Origin: Bacillus sp. 1NLA3E
Lineage (GTDB): Bacteria > Bacillota > Bacilli > Bacillales > Cytobacillaceae
Reading direction: 5' to 3'
Length of the DNA stretch: 64,000 bases
Assembly: GCF_000242895.2 (NCBI RefSeq)
Contig: NC_021171.1
Coordinates: 1,584,001-1,648,000, forward strand
The notes under the pieces were generated by a model. It had not been told where the DNA came from, searched no databases, and saw nothing but the letters and a program-made list of their open reading frames with translations. Position numbers and translations under genes: made by a program. Below, one piece after another: positions 1 to 9,375 of the stretch (position 1 is its first letter; each line of letters starts with the position of its first letter).

Positions 1-153
1 CAAAACCTGGAAGAGCTATACTCCACAGAATAGCATCTACTTATATGTCATAATTATATTGTCCTTATAATTAGTTATAATTTTAATATTTACTACAAGA
101 AAAATAATATGAAATAAATTGCTTATTTCTTCTTCAATGAAGGAGTGCGTTAG

Positions 154-368
154 TTGAAGAAAAATAAGCAATTTACATCGTTTAGCCATCTAAAGTTAAA
201 TATGGTAGAAATTAGGACTGCCATAGAAAACAAAAAGAGTAGAAGCATCCCTGAAAGATTAGGATTCGTTAATGAGGGAAGTATCAGGCAAGCAGAATGT
301 TATATGACCATTTTGTTGACCACATCGTTTATGGAATGTTAGCAATTGAATGGAATAAAAATAGATAA
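154..368 (+). pseudogene. RimL-type GNAT acetyltransferase, C-terminal remnant, frameshifted
   Basis: The reading frame from TTG 154 encodes the end of a ribosomal-protein-serine-type acetyltransferase (ENKKSRSIPERLGFVNEGSIRQAE). It then loses frame near 300 and would stop at 342. A one-base shift restores the usual family ending (LYDHFVDHIVYGMLAIEW) down to the TAA at 366-368, so a single base has been lost. The first roughly 100 residues expected of a RimL protein are also missing. It is therefore a dead fragment, not a 62-residue protein. The family assignment is from recognised motifs; no search was run. Confidence 0.75.
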
Positions 369-436
369 CCTCCTTAAAGCTACAGGTGCTTTTTATCAGT
401 ATATAAAATATTAACCTATTGATAAAATCGATTAAT

Positions 437-464
437 ATTCATTTTATAAATAGATAAAATGAAT
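437..464. promoter_or_regulatory. Perfect 11-bp inverted repeat in the phn promoter region
   Basis: ATTCATTTTAT and ATAAAATGAAT are perfect inverted arms separated by six bases, about 90 bp upstream of the PhnD-like gene. There is no T-run, so it looks more like an operator than a terminator. The cognate regulator is unknown. Confidence 0.4.
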
Positions 465-550
465 TTATAAACAAAATACATTTACCTATAATGAAAGAGG
501 CTAGGTATTTTGTTCTATTAGCACAATAACAACTGAGGTGGGTATCTTAA

Positions 551-1450
551 ATGAAAAAGTGGATTTCTACGATAATTCTCGTTATGCTAGTATTTTCTTT
601 ATCAGCATGCGGTCAGCAAGATAATAAATCAAATGAAGGAAAAAAAGAAACAAAAACAGATGAAGTGTTTAAAATTGGAGCTATTCCAGATCAAAATGCC
701 ACAGATCTAGGAAAAGGAATGACGGCGGTTGCTAACTATTTAAGTGAAAAAACAGGCTTAAAGGTTGAATTTGTTCCGTCTGTTGATTATGCAGCATTAG
801 TAGCTGGATTCCAACGCGGTGAAATTCATATGGCTTGGTTTGGCGGCTTAACAAGTGTACAGGCAAGAAATCTAGTACCGAATGCAGAATCAATTGTACA
901 GCGCCCACGTGATGCAGAATTCCATTCAGTTTTTATTACACAAGCGGATTCAGGAATAGCCAAACTAGAAGACATAAAAGGCGTTTCCTTTACATTTGGA
1001 AGTGAAAGCTCTACTTCCGGACACTTAATGCCTCGATATTTTATGATGGAAGCTGGCCTTAACCCAGATAAGGACTTAGATGGCAAGCCAAATTACTCAG
1101 GTTCCCATGATGCTACTTATAAATTAGTTGAATCCGGTGCGTTTAAAGCAGGTGCTTTGAATGAAGCTGTATGGGAAGCTGCTGTAAACGAAGGAAAAGT
1201 AGACACCAATAAAGTAAAAGTTTTTTATACCACTCCAGCTTATTTCGATTATAACTGGACAATTAACAGTAATGTCGATGACGAATTTGGCAAAGGAACA
1301 GCGCAAAAAGTGAAGGATGCTCTTTTGACCATTAACACCGACCAAAAGGAAATTACCGATTTCTTCCAAACGGATAAATTTGTTGAAACGAAGAATGAGA
1401 ATTACAAAAAAATCGAAAAGGTTGCTAAAGATTTAAAGATTATTAAGTAG
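551..1450 (+). CDS. phnD: PhnD-type ABC transporter substrate-binding lipoprotein
   Basis: Solute-binding lipoprotein for an oxyanion-type importer, 299 residues, anchored outside the membrane. A signal peptide ends in lipobox LSAC with the lipidated cysteine at residue 20. The mature domain starts FKIGAIPDQN and carries DYAALVAGFQRGEIHMAWFGG and DAEFHSVFI, typical of the phosphonate/phosphite/phosphate PhnD family and very like the branch annotated as putative selenate-binding. The ligand cannot be decided from sequence. The start is supported by GAGGTGGG just upstream. It is the first gene of a three-gene operon with the ATPase and the fused permease; the intergenic gap is 16 bp. Confidence 0.88.
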   Translation: MKKWISTIILVMLVFSLSACGQQDNKSNEGKKETKTDEVFKIGAIPDQNATDLGKGMTAVANYLSEKTGLKVEFVPSVDYAALVAGFQRGEIHMAWFGGLTSVQARNLVPNAESIVQRPRDAEFHSVFITQADSGIAKLEDIKGVSFTFGSESSTSGHLMPRYFMMEAGLNPDKDLDGKPNYSGSHDATYKLVESGAFKAGALNEAVWEAAVNEGKVDTNKVKVFYTTPAYFDYNWTINSNVDDEFGKGTAQKVKDALLTINTDQKEITDFFQTDKFVETKNENYKKIEKVAKDLKIIK

Positions 1451-1466
1451 AAGGATGTAGACATAG

Positions 1467-2225
1467 ATGTCTTCTAAAACAGTAATTGAAGCAAAAAAAT
1501 TAACAAAACAATTTGGGGGGAAGATAGCCTTATCTTCTCTTTCTTTTGTTATCAAGCAGGGAGAATTGGTGGCCTTAATCGGACCAAGTGGCGCCGGCAA
1601 GACTACCCTTCTTAATGCCGTTGCAGGATTAGAGCCATTGTCGAGCGGTAACCTCCTCATTGATGGTCAGCTCCTTTCTGCTTATAAGAAAGGAAATGTC
1701 TTTGCAAAAAAAGTAGGTGTCATCCGCCAACAATTTGATTTAATCGGACCGCTTGCCGTCATTCACAATGTATTAGCAGGAAAATTAAATGAATGGGGAA
1801 CCCTAAAGTCGTTATTCTCATTGCTTGTTCCTCAAGAAAAATCAGTGGCTTTACAGGCATTAGACCGAGTTGGACTTCATGGTAGGGCTTATGAAATCAC
1901 CTCTACATTATCTGGAGGGGAACAACAGCGTGTGGCGATGGCAAGGTTAATGGTGCAAAAGCCTGAAATCATTCTAGCAGATGAGCCGGTCGCATCACTT
2001 GACCCAGCTAGGGCCGATGATATTCTAAAAATGATGACAACACTTGTGATAGAGGAAAATCAGACACTATTCACAAGCCTGCATTCTGTTGAATACGCAC
2101 GCAAATATTTTACGAGAATCATTTCCTTAAAAAATGGAGAAATTTTTTTCGATTTGCCAACAGAAAAAGTCACAGATGATTTATTAGCTGAACTTTATCA
2201 GCTAAAGAGCGGTGAATTTGTATGA
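1467..2225 (+). CDS. phnC: PhnC-type ABC transporter ATP-binding protein
   Basis: Cytoplasmic ATPase that powers the adjoining importer. In 252 residues it has Walker A GPSGAGKTT (39-47), the ABC signature LSGGEQQ (148-154) and Walker B IILADEP (168-174), all intact. The family handles phosphonate, phosphite or related oxyanions. Its stop overlaps the permease start by four bases (ATGA), which implies translational coupling and a 1:1 complex with the fused permease. Confidence 0.9.
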   Translation: MSSKTVIEAKKLTKQFGGKIALSSLSFVIKQGELVALIGPSGAGKTTLLNAVAGLEPLSSGNLLIDGQLLSAYKKGNVFAKKVGVIRQQFDLIGPLAVIHNVLAGKLNEWGTLKSLFSLLVPQEKSVALQALDRVGLHGRAYEITSTLSGGEQQRVAMARLMVQKPEIILADEPVASLDPARADDILKMMTTLVIEENQTLFTSLHSVEYARKYFTRIISLKNGEIFFDLPTEKVTDDLLAELYQLKSGEFV

Positions 2226-3859
2226 AAGTGATTTCTACGATTCGACTGCATAACCGTTTTTTTCTAACGCTTCTGCTAGGGTCTATTTTTGTTTGGAGTC
2301 TTTTTTCAATCAGATGGAATGAAGCAGACCTGCTCCACTCTGGTGGTGGATCAACCCTCCTGCAAATATTTGAGGGACTGATTCATCCTGATTTATCTCC
2401 TGAGGTCTTGGCACTTGGATTGGAATCAGCTTGGACTACCCTTGCATACGCGGTAGCAGGGATGTCTCTAGCTATAATTTATGGCTTTATCGTAGGGATT
2501 TTGGCCTCTGGTGTATTAACCACCAATAAAATGTCACGGCTTATCAATAAAGTGCTTTTCAGAGGAATACTTGGATTCACTCGTTCCATTCACGAACTGA
2601 TTTGGGCATGGCTGTTTGTAGCAGCAATTGGACTATCACCTTTTGCGGCAATTTTTGCGCTTGCGATTCCGTATGGAGGCATCCTCGGCCGGATTTTTGC
2701 TGATATGCTGACAGACGTACCGGAAGCACCGATAAAAGCATTAAAGTCAGCCGGAGCATCAAAATTGCAAACCCTGATTTATGGTTATTTGCCATTGGTT
2801 TGGGCGGATATCCTCAGTTACACGATGTATCGATTTGAATGTGCGATTCGTTCATCGTCAATCATGAGCTTTGTTGGTCTTGGTGGCCTCGGCTATCAAA
2901 TCCAGCTTTCACTGCAAGATTTAAGGTATGACCGCGTTTGGGCATATGTCCTTTTCCTAATTGGTTTGGTAGTTTTGGTCGATTTTTGGAGTAGTATTGT
3001 GCGAAGACCTTTTACAAATCGGAAGCGAAGTCGTGGTTTCAGTTCATCCTGGACATCAGCTGGTTTTGCTATTCTGCTGATTTTAGGGTCTTGGGCATTT
3101 ATTACTATTAGTGAAAATGCTAATTTCTACGAGTTAGTTTCAGATAAAAATATTGAAGCTGCAAAACGTTTTTTTAGCGGAATGATTGGTTTAAATAGCG
3201 ATAATCCCGCTTTTCTTGATGTCAGCAGTTGGTCCTCAGCGTTAAAACTTACCTTGGAAACCTTGGAAATGAGTATTATGGCGATTGGATTTGCAACCAT
3301 CGCTGCCTTTTTTACGGTTATTCCGGCAGCTAGAAACATAGCTAATGGAGGATTAACCGGTTCAAAAAAATGGTCAAATTGGCTGATGTATTACTTTGTT
3401 CGTGTTATGTATATCTTTTCTAGATCGGTTCCTGAACTGGTTTGGGCGATGATGATTATATTTATATTAAAACCGGGGCTATTGCCTGGAGCTATTGCAC
3501 TTGCTCTCCACAACTTTGGGATTCTTGGAAAGCTTTGGGCAGAAGTTATTGAAGATATGGATCCTCGCCCGATTCGTAATTTGACAGCTGCCGGTGCTTC
3601 AAAAATGGAAGCCTTTTTTTACGGAATACTGCCAATTGTTATGCCTCGATTCCTAACCTATATTCTCTATCGCTGGGAAGTCATTATGAGAACCACCATT
3701 GTAGTTGGATTTGTCGGTGCTGGTGGTCTGGGTATGGACTTTAAACTGGCGATGAGCTATTTTGATTACACTCAAATCACCTTATTGTTAATCTGTTATA
3801 TGTTTCTTGTTATTATTGCCGATTTTGCTTCAGAAAGTACCAGAAAAGCAGTGAAATAG
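2222..3859 (+). CDS. phnE: Fused double PhnE-type ABC permease
   Basis: Integral-membrane permease of the oxyanion importer. At 545 residues it is about twice the usual PhnE length: two homologous permease halves lie in tandem (about 1-270 and 271-545). Each half has an EAA-type loop (PIKALKSAGASKLQTLIYGYLP and PIRNLTAAGASKMEAFFYGILP) and the SSIMSFVGLGGLG / TIVVGFVGAGGLG segment that follows it. A normal transporter uses a homodimer or two separate permeases, so this single chain probably supplies the whole channel. It starts inside the ATPase stop codon. Confidence 0.88.
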   Translation: MKVISTIRLHNRFFLTLLLGSIFVWSLFSIRWNEADLLHSGGGSTLLQIFEGLIHPDLSPEVLALGLESAWTTLAYAVAGMSLAIIYGFIVGILASGVLTTNKMSRLINKVLFRGILGFTRSIHELIWAWLFVAAIGLSPFAAIFALAIPYGGILGRIFADMLTDVPEAPIKALKSAGASKLQTLIYGYLPLVWADILSYTMYRFECAIRSSSIMSFVGLGGLGYQIQLSLQDLRYDRVWAYVLFLIGLVVLVDFWSSIVRRPFTNRKRSRGFSSSWTSAGFAILLILGSWAFITISENANFYELVSDKNIEAAKRFFSGMIGLNSDNPAFLDVSSWSSALKLTLETLEMSIMAIGFATIAAFFTVIPAARNIANGGLTGSKKWSNWLMYYFVRVMYIFSRSVPELVWAMMIIFILKPGLLPGAIALALHNFGILGKLWAEVIEDMDPRPIRNLTAAGASKMEAFFYGILPIVMPRFLTYILYRWEVIMRTTIVVGFVGAGGLGMDFKLAMSYFDYTQITLLLICYMFLVIIADFASESTRKAVK

Positions 3860-3918
3860 CCAATGAATAGATATTTCCTAGAAGAATATACTAAGGAAAA
3901 TTAGTTGAAGGGGCTGTT

Positions 3919-4926
3919 TTGCGTGTCATGACAAGTAAACAAAGTTTAACATCTGCTGAAATGGGAAAACTATGGGCAATGTATGTCGGAAATACCATGT
4001 CCAAATGTATTCTTAGTTATTATCTTAAATGTGTCGAAAATCAAGACATTAAGAATATTGTAAATAATGCTCTCAACCTAAGTGAATCTTTTATCCAAAT
4101 AATTAAAGATATATTTTTACATGAAAACTTTCCTATACCAATTGGTTTTACAGAAGAAGATGTAAACTTAGATGCTCCTAGATTATTTTTTGATGAATTT
4201 TATCTTCATTATTTAAAGTACGCAGGAAAAGCAGGAATGGGCCTTTACTCAATTGCTATTCCTTTGGTAACGCGAAATGATGTTAGGGAATTTTTTACAG
4301 ATTCTCTCCAATCTACCGTAAAACTGATAAATGAAGTAAATATTACATTAATGGATAAAGGATTTTTAATGAGTCCACCAACCATTCCTATACCTTTAAA
4401 AGCTGATTTTGTAAAAAAACAAAAATACTTAAATGGTTTCATTGGAAACATCAGACCGCTTCACGGCCTAGAAATTGCACATCTTTACGATAATTTAGAA
4501 AACGACGTAACGAGTAAAGCATTAATAATTGGTTTTGCTCAGGTATCAAAAGACAAAGAAATTAAACAATTTTTTACACGAGGGAAGGAAGTTAATCAAA
4601 AACACATAGAGTTATGTGCACAAAAACTCAAAAAAGAAGATCTTCCTTCGCCATCATTGATAGATCACTTAGTAAGCAATTCCACTGATGCTCCTTTCTC
4701 TGATAAATTAATGTTATTTCATAAAATTGATATGTTTTCGATGAAAATAAGAGCCTATGCTGAGGGTGTTTCTCTGAATGGTAGACGTGATATTGCTGCT
4801 ATGTATGCACATTTAATGATGGAAGTAGGTTTATATGTGGAGGACGGAGCAAATATAATGATTGATCGGGGTTGGATGGAAAGACCACCCGAGGCCGCGG
4901 ATCGTGATAACTTAGCTTCAAAATAA
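3919..4926 (+). CDS. DUF3231 family protein (two tandem repeats)
   Basis: A 335-residue soluble helical protein of the Bacillaceae DUF3231 family, function unknown. It consists of two similar halves (about 1-165 and 170-335), both beginning with an 'ExxxLwxxy' helix (SAEMGKLWAMYVGN and GLEIAHLYDNLEND) and ending with a conserved 'MxxG.....PP' turn (MDKGFLMSPP; MIDRGWMERPP). This resembles the four-helix, ferritin-like architecture proposed for the family. TTG at 3919 fits the GAAGGGG Shine-Dalgarno; ATG 3928 is an alternative. A stem-loop terminator follows. Confidence 0.78.
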   Translation: MRVMTSKQSLTSAEMGKLWAMYVGNTMSKCILSYYLKCVENQDIKNIVNNALNLSESFIQIIKDIFLHENFPIPIGFTEEDVNLDAPRLFFDEFYLHYLKYAGKAGMGLYSIAIPLVTRNDVREFFTDSLQSTVKLINEVNITLMDKGFLMSPPTIPIPLKADFVKKQKYLNGFIGNIRPLHGLEIAHLYDNLENDVTSKALIIGFAQVSKDKEIKQFFTRGKEVNQKHIELCAQKLKKEDLPSPSLIDHLVSNSTDAPFSDKLMLFHKIDMFSMKIRAYAEGVSLNGRRDIAAMYAHLMMEVGLYVEDGANIMIDRGWMERPPEAADRDNLASK

Positions 4927-4990
4927 GGGGGCATCTTTGATCGTTCTTTTCCTACTTGCAAAACGATAATGAGAAATAAACGATTTTCAA

Positions 4991-5029
4991 CAAACGGGCG
5001 CACTTCTTGAATAGAAGACGCCTGTTTTT
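4991..5029 (+). terminator. Rho-independent terminator after the DUF3231 gene
   Basis: AAACGGGCG...ACTTCT and AGAAG..GCCTGTTTTT form an imperfect stem followed by a T-run. Confidence 0.65.
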
Positions 5030-5209
5030 GTATAGGCCAGATGTGGAATATGGATTGTTGTACTAGCGATTCAGGCTAGTCTAAGTATAATCCTTCACAA
5101 TTTGCATTTTAATGTAAAGTAAAATATAAAATTCATAGGTAAAGCATCTTCCCATAGGAATGATCCTCATCTACTTCACTAAATTGAGGTAGGTTTTTGA
5201 TAGGAGAAA

Positions 5210-5770
5210 CTATAGATTCCTCTCTAACAAAATCCCCACTTGTTCTGACATGATATTAGGTGGATAAGGCATTCCATTCTTAATCCACCATTCCACTATT
5301 CCTACGTAAGACGTCACAATAAATTGAAGAATAACAACCTCATTTAATCCGTGATTTTTCCCTTCGGATGTATTCACTTCATCCTTGAACTCTTCGATGA
5401 GAAACTCAACGAACTGACTACGGAAATAAGGGGCTCCTTTACTGGCTAACATCGCCGAAAAGAACAAATAATTACTTTCCAAGTATTCAAACCAGGGCAG
5501 ATTCGCATCTTTATAATCCAGTTCAGATGCCGATTCGCACATCTCCCTTAGTTCGTTAATATGTTCCTCAATGAGTTTATCCAGTAGATCAAATTTATCC
5601 ACGTAATGAAGATAGATGGTTCCTCGGCTTACATTTGCCTTGTCGGAAATATCCTGTATCGTAATATCATCAAAATTTTTTTCAGTCATCAGTTCAATAA
5701 CAGCTTTTTTTATCGCTTCTTGGCTTTTGGCAATTCTTCTATCTACTTTAGACATTGTGAGGTTCACCAA
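5210..5770 (-). CDS. TetR/AcrR family transcriptional regulator
   Basis: A 186-residue repressor with an N-terminal TetR helix-turn-helix (about residues 25-50, QDISDKANVSRGTIYLHY) and a C-terminal ligand/dimer domain with the GIVEWWIKNGMPYPPNIM ending common in Bacillaceae members. It is transcribed divergently from a MATE pump and an aldo/keto reductase, with palindromic TGTTCA/TGAACA sites between them. It most likely represses itself and the pump (inference). The start is uncertain: TTG 5770, GTG 5767 or ATG 5755; none has a strong ribosome binding site. Confidence 0.82.
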   Translation of the reverse strand: MVNLTMSKVDRRIAKSQEAIKKAVIELMTEKNFDDITIQDISDKANVSRGTIYLHYVDKFDLLDKLIEEHINELREMCESASELDYKDANLPWFEYLESNYLFFSAMLASKGAPYFRSQFVEFLIEEFKDEVNTSEGKNHGLNEVVILQFIVTSYVGIVEWWIKNGMPYPPNIMSEQVGILLERNL

Positions 5771-5784
5771 ACTTTCTTAAAGAT

Positions 5785-5834
5785 AATGAACAATTTTAAT
5801 TGATTTGTTCACTAATGAACAATTTATGTTCATT
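5785..5834. promoter_or_regulatory. TetR-type operator cluster in the divergent promoter
   Basis: A perfect inverted repeat, TTGTTCA-CTAA-TGAACAA (5805-5822), is flanked by further half-sites AATGAACAA (5785-5793) and TGTTCATT (5827-5834). A TTGTAA...TATAAT-like promoter reading toward the MATE gene lies just downstream (about 5839-5868). Operator and promoter overlap, as expected for TetR repression. Confidence 0.6.
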
Positions 5835-5937
5835 TAACAATTGTAAGCATCCTGTTCCTGTTTATAATTATATACAGGTGTTCATTAATGTATCAATATT
5901 TATTTTTAATGGGTATCAAATTTATATTTAAGGAAAA

Positions 5938-6122
5938 GGCTCTATTAAAATAGAATGCTGATTTCCGTTCCAGGCACTCGCTTTCCGCGGGGCGGGCGGT
6001 GAGCCTCCTCGGCGCTTAAGCGCCTGTGGGGTCTCACCTGTCCCGCTGCTCCCGCAGGAGTCTTCGTGCCTTCCACTCCAATCAACATTGTGCAAAAAAT
6101 CAACATTGAGCTTTAAACAGCC
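5938..6122 (-). mobile_element. GC-rich MITE-like repeat, copy 1
   Basis: The ends are imperfect inverted repeats GGCTCTATTAAA and TTTAAACAGCC. The conserved GC-rich core is 5957-6086, in reverse orientation relative to copies 2, 3, 5 and 7. The flanking 8-mers AAGGAAAA (5930-5937) and AAGGAGAA (6123-6130) match at 7 of 8 positions, which suggests a target-site duplication. It sits in the leader of the MATE gene, between the TetR operators and the start codon. Confidence 0.75.
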
Positions 6123-6213
6123 AAGGAGAAAGAAATAGTTATATTGAACCGGAGTCACCGATATGGGCGACATCAAAGGAAATAGGAAAAATGTATAAAT
6201 CGGAGGACTAAAA

Positions 6214-7569
6214 TTGGCGCAGAAATCTTTAGCAACAAATAAGTTATTTACAAATAGGGATTTATTCACATTATTTCTGCCACTTTTCATCGAGCAGTTT
6301 TTAGAATTTCTGGTTGGATTGGCAGATTCAATCATGGTAGCATCCGTGGGTGAATCTGCGGTGTCTGGAGTGTCTTTGGTGGACTTTGTCATGGCATTGC
6401 TCATTAGTCTGTTCGCAGCTCTAGCTACTGGTGGTGCAGTCATTGCAGGACAGTATATGGGCAGGAAGCAGATAGAAGAATCAAGAGAAGCGGCGAATCA
6501 ACTGGTTTGGTTTATCGGTGTCGTTTCCATCATCATCATGGTCATTATTTATCTGATAAAACCGTTTATTTTAAATGGACTGTTTGGACAGATTACGGAT
6601 GAAGTACGCAGGGAGGCAAATATTTACCTGATGATTACAGGAATATCCATTCCCTTCCTTGCACTATATAATGCCGGTGCTGCAATATTCCGTACTATGG
6701 GTAATTCAAAACTTCCCATGATGGTAATGCTGGCTATGAACATAGGCCACGCTGCCGGAAATGCAATACTTATTTACGGCTTCCACTTTGGAGTTGAGGG
6801 GGTTGCTATACCGACTTTGATATCACGTATTGCAGCAGCAGCTATTATTATCACATTGGCCCTTAACAAAAAACAATCATTATATATAAAGAAAAGTTTC
6901 AAACACAAATTTAACGGGTTGATGATTAAAAAAATCTTAGGTATTGGTGTTCCATATGGATTGGAAAATGGTTTGTTCTATTTGGGAAGAATTATTGTAC
7001 TTAGTCTAGTTGCAACCTTTGGTACAGCAGCCATTGCAGCAAACGCGGTGTCCGGCACTATTGTTATGTTCGAAGTGCTGCCGGGTATGGCAATTGGTCT
7101 TGGTTTAACTGTAGTTATTTCAAGATGTATCGGTGCAGGAGATATTGAACAGGCTAAATATTTCACCAAAAAGGTTATGGGTATTGTGTATGTGGCACAT
7201 GTATTAAGCTGTGCGTTGGTACTTGCTTTACTCCCAGTCATATTAAATGTCTATGGATTATCTCAGACCGCAACCTCATTGACCACGCAAATCGTTTGGT
7301 GGCATGCAGCATTTACAGTAATTATTTGGCCGCTTGGTTACACCTTACCTGTGACATTCCGAGCATCAGGGGATGCCAAATTCCCGATGATTGTTGGAAT
7401 GTTGACGATGTTTTTCTGCCGTATTGCTTTGGCTTATCTGCTAGGTATCTATTTCAATATGGGAATGTTCGGCACATGGGTAGCTATGTTTATTGACTGG
7501 ATTGTGAAGGCAATCATTTTCGTAAGCCGGTTTATAAGTGGAAAATGGACTAAGTTTCAGGCAATTTAA
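6214..7569 (+). CDS. MATE family multidrug/toxin efflux protein
   Basis: A 451-residue polytopic membrane transporter with about twelve hydrophobic segments in two homologous halves, of the NorM/DinF-like MATE superfamily (FLPLFIEQFLEFLVGLADSIMV near the N terminus, RTMGNSKLPM and FRASGDAKFPM in the two halves). Such proteins export cationic drugs or metabolites using Na+ or H+ gradients; the substrate here is unknown. TTG 6214 is supported by CGGAGGA eight bases upstream. A divergent TetR gene with operators suggests inducible expression. Confidence 0.88.
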   Translation: MAQKSLATNKLFTNRDLFTLFLPLFIEQFLEFLVGLADSIMVASVGESAVSGVSLVDFVMALLISLFAALATGGAVIAGQYMGRKQIEESREAANQLVWFIGVVSIIIMVIIYLIKPFILNGLFGQITDEVRREANIYLMITGISIPFLALYNAGAAIFRTMGNSKLPMMVMLAMNIGHAAGNAILIYGFHFGVEGVAIPTLISRIAAAAIIITLALNKKQSLYIKKSFKHKFNGLMIKKILGIGVPYGLENGLFYLGRIIVLSLVATFGTAAIAANAVSGTIVMFEVLPGMAIGLGLTVVISRCIGAGDIEQAKYFTKKVMGIVYVAHVLSCALVLALLPVILNVYGLSQTATSLTTQIVWWHAAFTVIIWPLGYTLPVTFRASGDAKFPMIVGMLTMFFCRIALAYLLGIYFNMGMFGTWVAMFIDWIVKAIIFVSRFISGKWTKFQAI

Positions 7570-7674
7570 CCGATAATCTGCTATTTTTTTCTCCAAGTGA
7601 TAGAGTTAAAAAAAAAGGAAGAACTAAATTAAAATCAAACAAACAAACAATTAAAAGAATGGAGGATCATTACT

Positions 7675-8676
7675 TTGAAGTACAAAAAGTTAGGAAAAAA
7701 AGACATTGAAGTATCAGCAGTCGGATTAGGCTGCATGGGAATGAGCGCTGCTTACGGGCAGGCAGATGATAATGAAAGCATCGCTACTTTAGAGTATGCA
7801 TTGGATCTTGGCATAAACTTTTGGGATACTGCTGATATTTATGGAAACGGAGCTAATGAAGAACTGATTTCCAAAGTCCTGGTTCCAAACCGCAATAAGA
7901 TTTTTATTGCAACAAAATTTGGTTTCCGTTTAAGAAATGACAATGGTGATGCGTTTGTTGGAGGGGAAACTTACGTAGACGCTTCCCCTAAGTGGATGAA
8001 GCAGGCAGTTGAGAACAGTCTCAGACGTTTGAAAATAGACACTATTGACCTATATTTTGCACACCGTGTCGATCCGAATGTTCCTATAGAAGAAACAGTA
8101 GGTGCTATGTCTGAACTGGTGAAAGAAGGGAAAGTGCGTTACCTGGGATTAAGTGAGTGCTTACCAGAGGATCTAAAAAAGGCACACGCTGTTCATCCAA
8201 TCACAGCGGTACAAAGCGAATATTCAGTGCTTACTCGCGATGTTGAAAAAGAGATTCTTCCATTAACAAAAGAACTAGGTATAACGTTTGTTCCGTTTGC
8301 TCCGTTAAGTCGAGGATTAATTACAAACAATCTTAATGTCAGTACACTTGAATCAACTGATTTCCGTAGAAACCTGCCACGCTATAATGGAGAATACTTT
8401 GATAATAATCAGAAATTAGCATCTGAATTTGCCGAATTTGCCGCAAATAAAAATTGTACACCATCACAGCTTGCCATAGCATGGGTAATGGCACAAAGTG
8501 ATAACATCATTCCTATTCCTGGCACAAAACGCAGAAAATATCTGGAAGAAAATGCAGGTGCGTCGGATGTAACCCTGACTGCTAAGGAAATAGAAGAAAT
8601 AGAAAATTTATTAAACAAATATCCAAATATCGGGCCTCGCTACAGTGCGCGTGAAAACAAATTTGTAAAAAAATAA
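7675..8676 (+). CDS. Aldo/keto reductase
   Basis: A 333-residue NADPH-dependent (beta/alpha)8-barrel oxidoreductase. Family marks: GLGCMGMS near the N terminus, catalytic Asp/Tyr in DTADIYGNG, the Lys strand IATKFGF, the His in [10 protein letters not shown], and the coenzyme segment [15 protein letters not shown]. Members of this AKR13-like branch reduce aldehydes and ketones. TTG 7675 has GGAGGAT upstream. It is probably co-transcribed with the MATE gene 105 bp upstream, as a detoxification pair under the TetR regulator (inference). A stem-loop terminator follows. Confidence 0.88.
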   Translation: MKYKKLGKKDIEVSAVGLGCMGMSAAYGQADDNESIATLEYALDLGINFWDTADIYGNGANEELISKVLVPNRNKIFIATKFGFRLRNDNGDAFVGGETYVDASPKWMKQAVENSLRRLKIDTIDLYFAHRVDPNVPIEETVGAMSELVKEGKVRYLGLSECLPEDLKKAHAVHPITAVQSEYSVLTRDVEKEILPLTKELGITFVPFAPLSRGLITNNLNVSTLESTDFRRNLPRYNGEYFDNNQKLASEFAEFAANKNCTPSQLAIAWVMAQSDNIIPIPGTKRRKYLEENAGASDVTLTAKEIEEIENLLNKYPNIGPRYSARENKFVKK

Positions 8677-8697
8677 ATTTGATAATTTGTAAGAGAG

Positions 8698-8742
8698 AAT
8701 CCGTTTTGATAGAACTTTTTTCAAAACGGATTCCTTTTATTT
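8698..8742 (+). terminator. Terminator after the aldo/keto reductase
   Basis: AATCCGTTTTGA and TTCAAAACGGATT form a 12-bp stem, followed by CCTTTTATTT. Confidence 0.7.
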
Positions 8743-8794
8743 GCCCGGATATCGGGGATATGCACAATATTTTTAATCAAACTTTATGTAAAAG

Positions 8795-9014
8795 CTACTC
8801 TTGTAAGGTACTTTCTAGCCCTTTCGTAAATGCTGGGTATGCCTCTGTTATATCTATGCCCAGTCGATTAGATAGCACAAGTAACCACCAGATGCATTCA
8901 GGAATCTTTCGCTTTAGCTCTGCTTCCATATCTTTGCCATAATCCCATGTACCACTTGCTGCAAAAACCAATCGGTATAACTTGATTACATCCTGTCAGT
9001 TTATCTAATTTCAT
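8795..9014 (-). pseudogene. MazG-like protein, frameshifted
   Basis: Translating the minus strand gives MKLDKLT, then after a one-base shift near 9002, DVIKLYRLVFAASGTWDYGK and onward to KRKIPECIWWLLVLSNRLGI..LESTLQE and a stop at 8795. The helical ELKRKIPECIWWLLVLSNRLG segment resembles MazG-type nucleotide pyrophosphohydrolases, but with only about 72 residues this is tentative. The ATG overlaps the stop of the WYL-domain remnant as ATGA, so the two were once translationally coupled. Confidence 0.5.
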
Positions 9015-9200
9015 TTTCGGATTGTTCGATCGTATTTTTCAAACACTCTGGAATAATCCCTCAAATCCTTACCAGCTCCAATACCTCTGCAACACTTCCA
9101 AAGGAAAGGACATAATTAATGAGCCAATTTCCCTTAGGAAAACGTGTTTGAACAATAAAGTATCCATCTTCATTTTTGCTAACAAGAAACCAGCCTCCCT
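9011..9200 (-). pseudogene. WYL-domain (YafY/DeoR-type) transcriptional regulator, C-terminal remnant
   Basis: The minus strand encodes SKNEDGYFIVQTRFPKGNWL followed by the INYVLSFGSVAEVLE segment typical of the end of WYL-domain regulators. After a frameshift it continues GKDLRDYSRVFEKYDRTIRK and stops at 9011. The helix-turn-helix half is absent. It is a decayed gene whose operon partner (the MazG-like gene) is also broken. Confidence 0.55.
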
Positions 9201-9338
9201 CATGAGTGAGGAAGATTTTTAGCTATCGAAAACTGCCTTTAACACCCCTTATCGTTGGGCTACAAACTTTACACTATTAAAAAGGGAGTCTTCTTTCGGA
9301 AAATAATAAAAAAATATTTTATTATTCTACTATCAGTG

Positions 9339-9367
9339 TTGACTATTGTAATGAGCGGAGGTAAACT
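9339..9367 (+). promoter_or_regulatory. Promoter of the transketolase operon
   Basis: TTGACT (9339-9344), 17-bp spacer, TAAACT (9362-9367). The putative GntR operator begins nine bases downstream, where the transcription start would lie. Confidence 0.5.
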
Positions 9368-9375
9368 AAAAACAC

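Noticed and set aside
5928-6443. 171-codon minus-strand ORF across MITE copy 1
   Set aside because: It runs through the GC-rich repeat and antisense to the MATE gene; no ribosome site and no protein-like composition.
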